Assembly: GCA_016744375.1 (NCBI GenBank)
Contig: JADGEM010000034.1
Coordinates: 1 to 47,410 of the forward strand
Source of the DNA: Gammaproteobacteria bacterium
GTDB taxonomy: Bacteria; Pseudomonadota; Gammaproteobacteria; GRL18
DNA: 47,410 nt
Direction of reading: 5' to 3'
Under the pieces are notes generated by a model. That model was not told where the DNA came from, did no database searches, and was given only the letters and a program-made list of their open reading frames with translations. Numbering within the stretch: the first letter of the stretch is position 1; each line of letters starts with the position of its first letter. Below, piece by piece: positions 44,139-47,410 of the stretch. Both the position numbers and the translations under genes were made by a program.

Positions 44139-45047
44139 ATGGAACAACAGGAACGAGTCCAGGCACTTTTAGAGCTCAGTCAGACTCAGAAAGAGCGCTT
44201 ATCGCACATCGATTTTCGCCTGATGTTTCTGGGCGTTATGCAAAGAAGTGATTTGATCCAACGATTTGGCATGAAAGAAGCCGCTGCCACACGGGATATT
44301 GCTTTATATCGAAAACTGGCTGAAGAAAACATCACCTATAAAACAAAAGAACGCTCATACTTTTACAACCCAAAATTCATTCCCTTATTTGAATACTCAC
44401 CTGAACGCGCCCTGGCAGCACTGTCCAGTGGCTTTGGCGATGATTATGCCGGAGTGCATAGCAATGCCATGATTCCATGTGATACCCCGACACAACTGAA
44501 TAGAACCCAGTTAAAAACACTGTCCATCCTGACTCGGGCAATTTACCAGCATCAGGTGGTTAAACTAAAATATTATTCTCTGTCCAGTGGCGGATCGGTA
44601 CGAGAAATTGTGCCCTTTGCTCTGGTTGACAACGGTCTGCGCTGGCATATTCGTGCTTATGATCGCAAACAATCCCGCTTTACAGATTTTGTGATCAACC
44701 GTATGGAAAATCCTGAAATCATTGATTCCTGGATTGATGACAATGAAATCAAAGAAGCGGACATCCAGTGGAACCGGATTGTGGAACTAGAAATCATCCC
44801 CCACCCTACCCTGAAGCATCCAGAAACCATTGCAATGGACTATTGTATGCAGGACAACAACAAAAATAAGCAATTAAATATTAATGTCAGAGCAGCCGTT
44901 GCAGGTTATTTACTGCGCCGATGGAACATCGACTGTTCGGAAAATCACTCACTAAAAGGTAATGAATATCACCTCTGGCTAAAAAATTACCAGGCTCTCT
45001 ATGGCGTGGAAAATTTGATTATTGCTCCTGGCTATCAGGAGCAATAA
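44139..45047 (+). CDS. WYL-domain transcriptional regulator
   Basis: 302 residues. The N-terminal region (about 5-75) is a winged-helix DNA-binding domain of the type seen before WYL domains (DFRLMFLGVMQRSDLIQRFGMKEAAATRDI). The WYL domain (about 125-200) has VKLKYYSLSSGG, REIVPFALVDNGLRWHIRAYD and the conserved FTDFVINRM region. A WYL-associated C-terminal extension follows. WYL domains are thought to bind nucleic acid or nucleotide ligands, and many control defence or DNA-repair genes. No defence genes lie beside it; the nearest genes are the 71-residue gene and the CZB gene. The target is unknown. Confidence 0.85.
   Translation: MEQQERVQALLELSQTQKERLSHIDFRLMFLGVMQRSDLIQRFGMKEAAATRDIALYRKLAEENITYKTKERSYFYNPKFIPLFEYSPERALAALSSGFGDDYAGVHSNAMIPCDTPTQLNRTQLKTLSILTRAIYQHQVVKLKYYSLSSGGSVREIVPFALVDNGLRWHIRAYDRKQSRFTDFVINRMENPEIIDSWIDDNEIKEADIQWNRIVELEIIPHPTLKHPETIAMDYCMQDNNKNKQLNINVRAAVAGYLLRRWNIDCSENHSLKGNEYHLWLKNYQALYGVENLIIAPGYQEQ
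45019..45047 (+). repeat. perfect 12-bp inverted repeat over the WYL gene's stop codon
   Basis: TTATTGCTCCTG (45019-45030), loop GCTAT, CAGGAGCAATAA (45036-45047). The right arm contains the last codons and the TAA stop. No U-run follows, so it is a stable mRNA-end hairpin rather than a classic terminator. Confidence 0.7.
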
Positions 45048-45457
45048 ACGATTAGAAAATGAAGGCTCCTCCCACTTTTAAACAAAAAGTAATTCAATTA
45101 CAAAATCAATTTGTTCCACTTATGTGAGATTAAAAAATTTAATTTAGGAGTTAACAATTTTTTTATAAGGCATGTCACTAATTTCAAAAAGTGTCACACT
45201 TAAGCTGGCAAGATTAGGGGTTTCTGTATACCATGGAACTTGTAATTATTAATACAAGCATATTTTAAGACTTTAGCAAATGGTTTATGCATTTCAATAA
45301 TGTTTTTTCCTATTCAGAAAAAAAGACCTTATTAAATTATTGATATTACAATACAGTAAACCTACAGGTGAAACCTATGCATATTTTCTGATATAAACTA
45401 CACTTAAATTATAATAAGCAGTACTTATACAAAATAAATTTTTTAGAGGGTGGAAAA
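45048..45457 (+). promoter_or_regulatory. 410-bp intergenic region with a -10 box for the CZB gene
   Basis: No gene. TATAAT at 45410-45415 is a perfect sigma-70 -10 box, 42 bp before the CZB start; the hexamer 18 bp upstream (TTCTGA) is a poor -35. AAGTGTCACACTT (45189-45201) is a 13-bp perfect palindrome that could be an operator half-site pair. GAGGGTGG, just before the ATG, is the CZB ribosome-binding site. I see no riboswitch signature. Confidence 0.45.
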
Positions 45458-45901
45458 ATGGACAAAAAAGAAATTTTACTTCAACTACGCCAGGCAAAAT
45501 CTGCTCACATTAAATGGCGAGCTTATGCTCAAGCACTTGTTTCTGGACTCCCTGTAGAAAAAGATCATGTTCCAGTAATACATACAGACTGTGCATTTGG
45601 CCAATGGTACTATGGTGCAGGACAACAATTATCTGATCTCAGTTCATTTGATTCGATCAGTGCACCTCATGAAATGCTTCACCAAATTTATATGGAAATA
45701 TTTAAACTTCTTTTTGGTGAAGATGAACGCTCTACATTTCAAAAGATTTTTGGTTCTAAATCTAAAAAGAATACTCAAAAAGAAGCTAAAAAATTGATGC
45801 AAGATTTATTATCTATTTCAGGAACTTTATTAGAAGCAATTTCTCTTCTTGAAAATGAAGTTAAAGAGATGTCTGAAGAAGACTTATTAGAGATTATTTA
45901 A
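45458..45901 (+). CDS. stand-alone CZB (chemoreceptor zinc-binding) domain protein
   Basis: 147 residues, cytoplasmic. The CZB domain occupies about 12-90. Its zinc ligands H17 (HIKW), C45 (HTDCAFGQWYYG), H71 and H75 (PHEMLH) are all present. Such domains usually end chemoreceptors or diguanylate cyclases and sense zinc or oxidants such as HOCl. A single-domain version is less common. The rest is a helical acidic/basic tail (residues about 95-147), perhaps a coiled coil for partner binding. A chemoreceptor gene lies 4.6 kb upstream, but no interaction is shown. Confidence 0.83.
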   Translation: MDKKEILLQLRQAKSAHIKWRAYAQALVSGLPVEKDHVPVIHTDCAFGQWYYGAGQQLSDLSSFDSISAPHEMLHQIYMEIFKLLFGEDERSTFQKIFGSKSKKNTQKEAKKLMQDLLSISGTLLEAISLLENEVKEMSEEDLLEII

Positions 45902-45991
45902 TTTTAGGATAGTCAGTTTTTTACAACATAGATGCCCAAAAGATCATGTTCTCGTACATCAGACTCTGATATTGTCTAATACAAGACTATA

Positions 45992-46068
45992 AGGGCCTAG
46001 ACAGTCAGCCAGGAACTTTAATAATGGCAACTGAAACTTTCGTGAACAAGTGTAATAGTCTAGGCCCT
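45992..46068. repeat. 11-bp inverted repeat spanning the end of the histidine kinase gene
   Basis: AGGGCCTAGAC (45992-46002) and its exact inverse GTCTAGGCCCT (46058-46068) lie 55 bp apart. The right arm includes the kinase stop codon (TAG on the minus strand, 46060-46062). A second motif pair, CAGCCAGG (46006-46013) and CCTGGCTG, overlaps the arms in swapped order, so alternative folds exist. No U-run follows on the minus strand. Confidence 0.7.
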
Positions 46069-47373
46069 GGCTGAATCAAATTTTACCAAAACATGAGTTC
46101 CTTTCCCTTTTTTACTTATAATATTGATTTCAGCATCATGCGCGTTGACAATTAATTTGACCAGATATAAGCCCAAACCTGTGCCACCGGTTAGTCTTTG
46201 TCGTGCTTGATCTTCTCGGTAAAAGGGCTCAAATACTTGATTGATACTTTCTTCTGCAATGCCTTCACCTTCATCCATAACAGATAACTGTACTTTGTCT
46301 TCAACTATTGAGGTTGAAAGAATAATTGGCTGTTCTAGCCCATACTTAACAGCATTACTAATTAAATTTCTTAATAGTAAACAAATACGCATGGTGTCCA
46401 CCATAACCTCGGTACTTTGTTTAGTTAAACAGAGTGTGATTTGATTGTTTTCAAAATATTCCTTATCGATAAACCCTGTAATAATTTCATTAAGTGAAGC
46501 TTTCTTAAACTCTAATAGTTGATGATCAGCTGCTAATTTTTCACTTTCTAACAATTCCGACAGGAGTGTCTCCATATGTCCCAAAGATTTGTTAATACGT
46601 TGTCTATTTTTTTCATTATGAGGTAATTCCAGAGCTATCTTCATTCTGGTCATTGGTGTTCTTAACTCATGACTGATGGCTAATAACAGCTGTCGTTTGG
46701 CATCAATAATAGTATTCAATTGACCTGCCATTTGGTTGATGTGATCCGTTAAAATGCCTAAGTCATCATTTCTCATTTTTTCGATACGATAATTTAACAC
46801 GCCATTTGAAAATTTTTGCACCCCATATTCAATTGATTTAATGGGGGCTATTAAATATCGAACCATACGATAAGCAATATAAATGAGCAAAATCATTGAT
46901 ACTATAAAGCCAAAAAAAATAAAGCTTAGCTGGCCCGGTGCATGATGAAATGAAATAACAAAAATAATATTCTCAGTGGGCTTTTTTATCCGCAGCATTG
47001 CTCGTCCGCGATGATGCTGTATTTGATGTACTAAACCATTTATATTAAATTCTAAAGCCTTATTATCAAATTGAGGTTGGTCGCTGCTGGTGCCGACAAT
47101 CTGCTTTTCTCTCTCGATAAAAATATCCATCCCCGTTCGGTTTGCAATACTTTGCGCTTTAGATAAAAGCACCGGTTCACCCATTTCAACAATTAGACTG
47201 CGAGCATAATCTGCTATAAGCCTTGGAAAAACTTGTTCTTCTCTGGGCTGAGTTAATAACTTAAAGGCACCATTAAAAATAAAAACTGAAAATATAGCCG
47301 TAAAAACAAAGACCCAGACAATTCGTGCACCTAAACTTAAAGAATGAATTTTACCTTTTAATGACCAGTTCAT
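46060..47373 (-). CDS. sensor histidine kinase
   Basis: Membrane two-component sensor, 437 residues from ATG 47373 (MNWSLKGKI), which has GGAG about 8 nt upstream; a frame from 47409 would add 12 residues without a clear ribosome-binding site. TM1 is near 16-37 and TM2 near 150-172, enclosing a periplasmic domain of about 110 residues. A HAMP linker (about 173-225) precedes the phosphorylated H235 in ISHELRTP. The ATPase domain has the N box (RNLISNAVKYG), G1 (DEGEGI) and G2 (GGTGLGLYLV). The ligand is unknown. The response-regulator gene is probably the upstream frame that runs off the window edge and overlaps this gene. Confidence 0.9.
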   Translation of the reverse strand: MNWSLKGKIHSLSLGARIVWVFVFTAIFSVFIFNGAFKLLTQPREEQVFPRLIADYARSLIVEMGEPVLLSKAQSIANRTGMDIFIEREKQIVGTSSDQPQFDNKALEFNINGLVHQIQHHRGRAMLRIKKPTENIIFVISFHHAPGQLSFIFFGFIVSMILLIYIAYRMVRYLIAPIKSIEYGVQKFSNGVLNYRIEKMRNDDLGILTDHINQMAGQLNTIIDAKRQLLLAISHELRTPMTRMKIALELPHNEKNRQRINKSLGHMETLLSELLESEKLAADHQLLEFKKASLNEIITGFIDKEYFENNQITLCLTKQSTEVMVDTMRICLLLRNLISNAVKYGLEQPIILSTSIVEDKVQLSVMDEGEGIAEESINQVFEPFYREDQARQRLTGGTGLGLYLVKLIVNAHDAEINIISKKGKGTHVLVKFDSARA

Positions 47374-47410
47374 TCTCTTTCTCCAACAAATTGATATCCT
47401 CTGCCCCATA
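47351..47410 (-). CDS. 3' end of an upstream gene, probably the partner response regulator (partial)
   Basis: In a frame different from the kinase, the minus strand at the window edge reads YGAEDINLLEKENELVIKR then TAA (47353-47351). It overlaps the kinase start by 23 bp, the arrangement expected for a response regulator-kinase operon. Only 19 codons are visible, so identity is inferred from context. Confidence 0.4.
   Translation of the reverse strand, partial: YGAEDINLLEKENELVIKR

Overview
The window looks like a chromosomal segment of an AT-rich gammaproteobacterium. The evidence is gene content and order: a rpsP-rimM-trmD-rplS operon beside ffh, ogt-xerD-yajQ-dsbC, dnaB-alr-pepN, ypjD(corE)-corB, and uvrB divergent from an aspartate aminotransferase gene. 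Ogt, XerD, YajQ, DsbC, PepN and CnoX resemble gammaproteobacterial versions. I cannot place it below class level. I see no IS element, prophage or CRISPR array; the accessory material is small and scattered.

Layout. 1-1000: a short FtsZ-like reading frame of doubtful function and a tRNA-Val(GAC). 1035-6604: uvrB, aspartate aminotransferase, cnoX, then convergent dsbC and yajQ. 6765-11926: xerD, ogt, the ribosomal protein/tRNA-modification operon and ffh, all on the minus strand. 12105-17215: two membrane proteins of the CorE/CorB type, a two-part FHA protein, a b-type cytochrome and radA. 17521-24365: an SCP2-like protein, then an alkaline phosphatase, pepN, alr and dnaB on the minus strand. 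24366-31645: an accessory stretch with a decayed fragment, a PPP-type phosphatase, DUF1499 and DUF2148 proteins, a J-domain protein, a rhomboid protease with a helical-repeat tail, and two opposing membrane proteins (B-box/TM/repeat; zinc-ribbon/TM/thioredoxin). 31954-37500: recQ-like helicase, an M32 carboxypeptidase, a small Cys-rich protein and metY. 37629-42140: a polyferredoxin, a chemoreceptor and a lytic transglycosylase. 42146-47410: two SixA-like phosphatases, a likely CsrA-sequestering small RNA, a WYL regulator, a stand-alone CZB protein and a two-component histidine kinase.

Most noteworthy points. (1) The 510-bp gap after the SixA-like genes holds a candidate CsrB/RsmZ-type small RNA: seven GGA motifs in about 115 nt, several in AGGA-type hairpin loops, a strong intrinsic terminator, plausible -35/-10 boxes and an upstream match to the GacA box. 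(2) The chemoreceptor at 38764 has a near-consensus sigma-28 (FliA) promoter. With the CZB protein, this points to a motile, chemotactic organism with Gac/Csr-type lifestyle control. (3) The J-domain, rhomboid, B-box and thioredoxin genes form an uncharacterised envelope-protein neighbourhood in which two convergent genes share a membrane-plus-helical-repeat architecture.

All calls come from reading the sequence by eye and from knowledge of the families. No database search or folding program was run.
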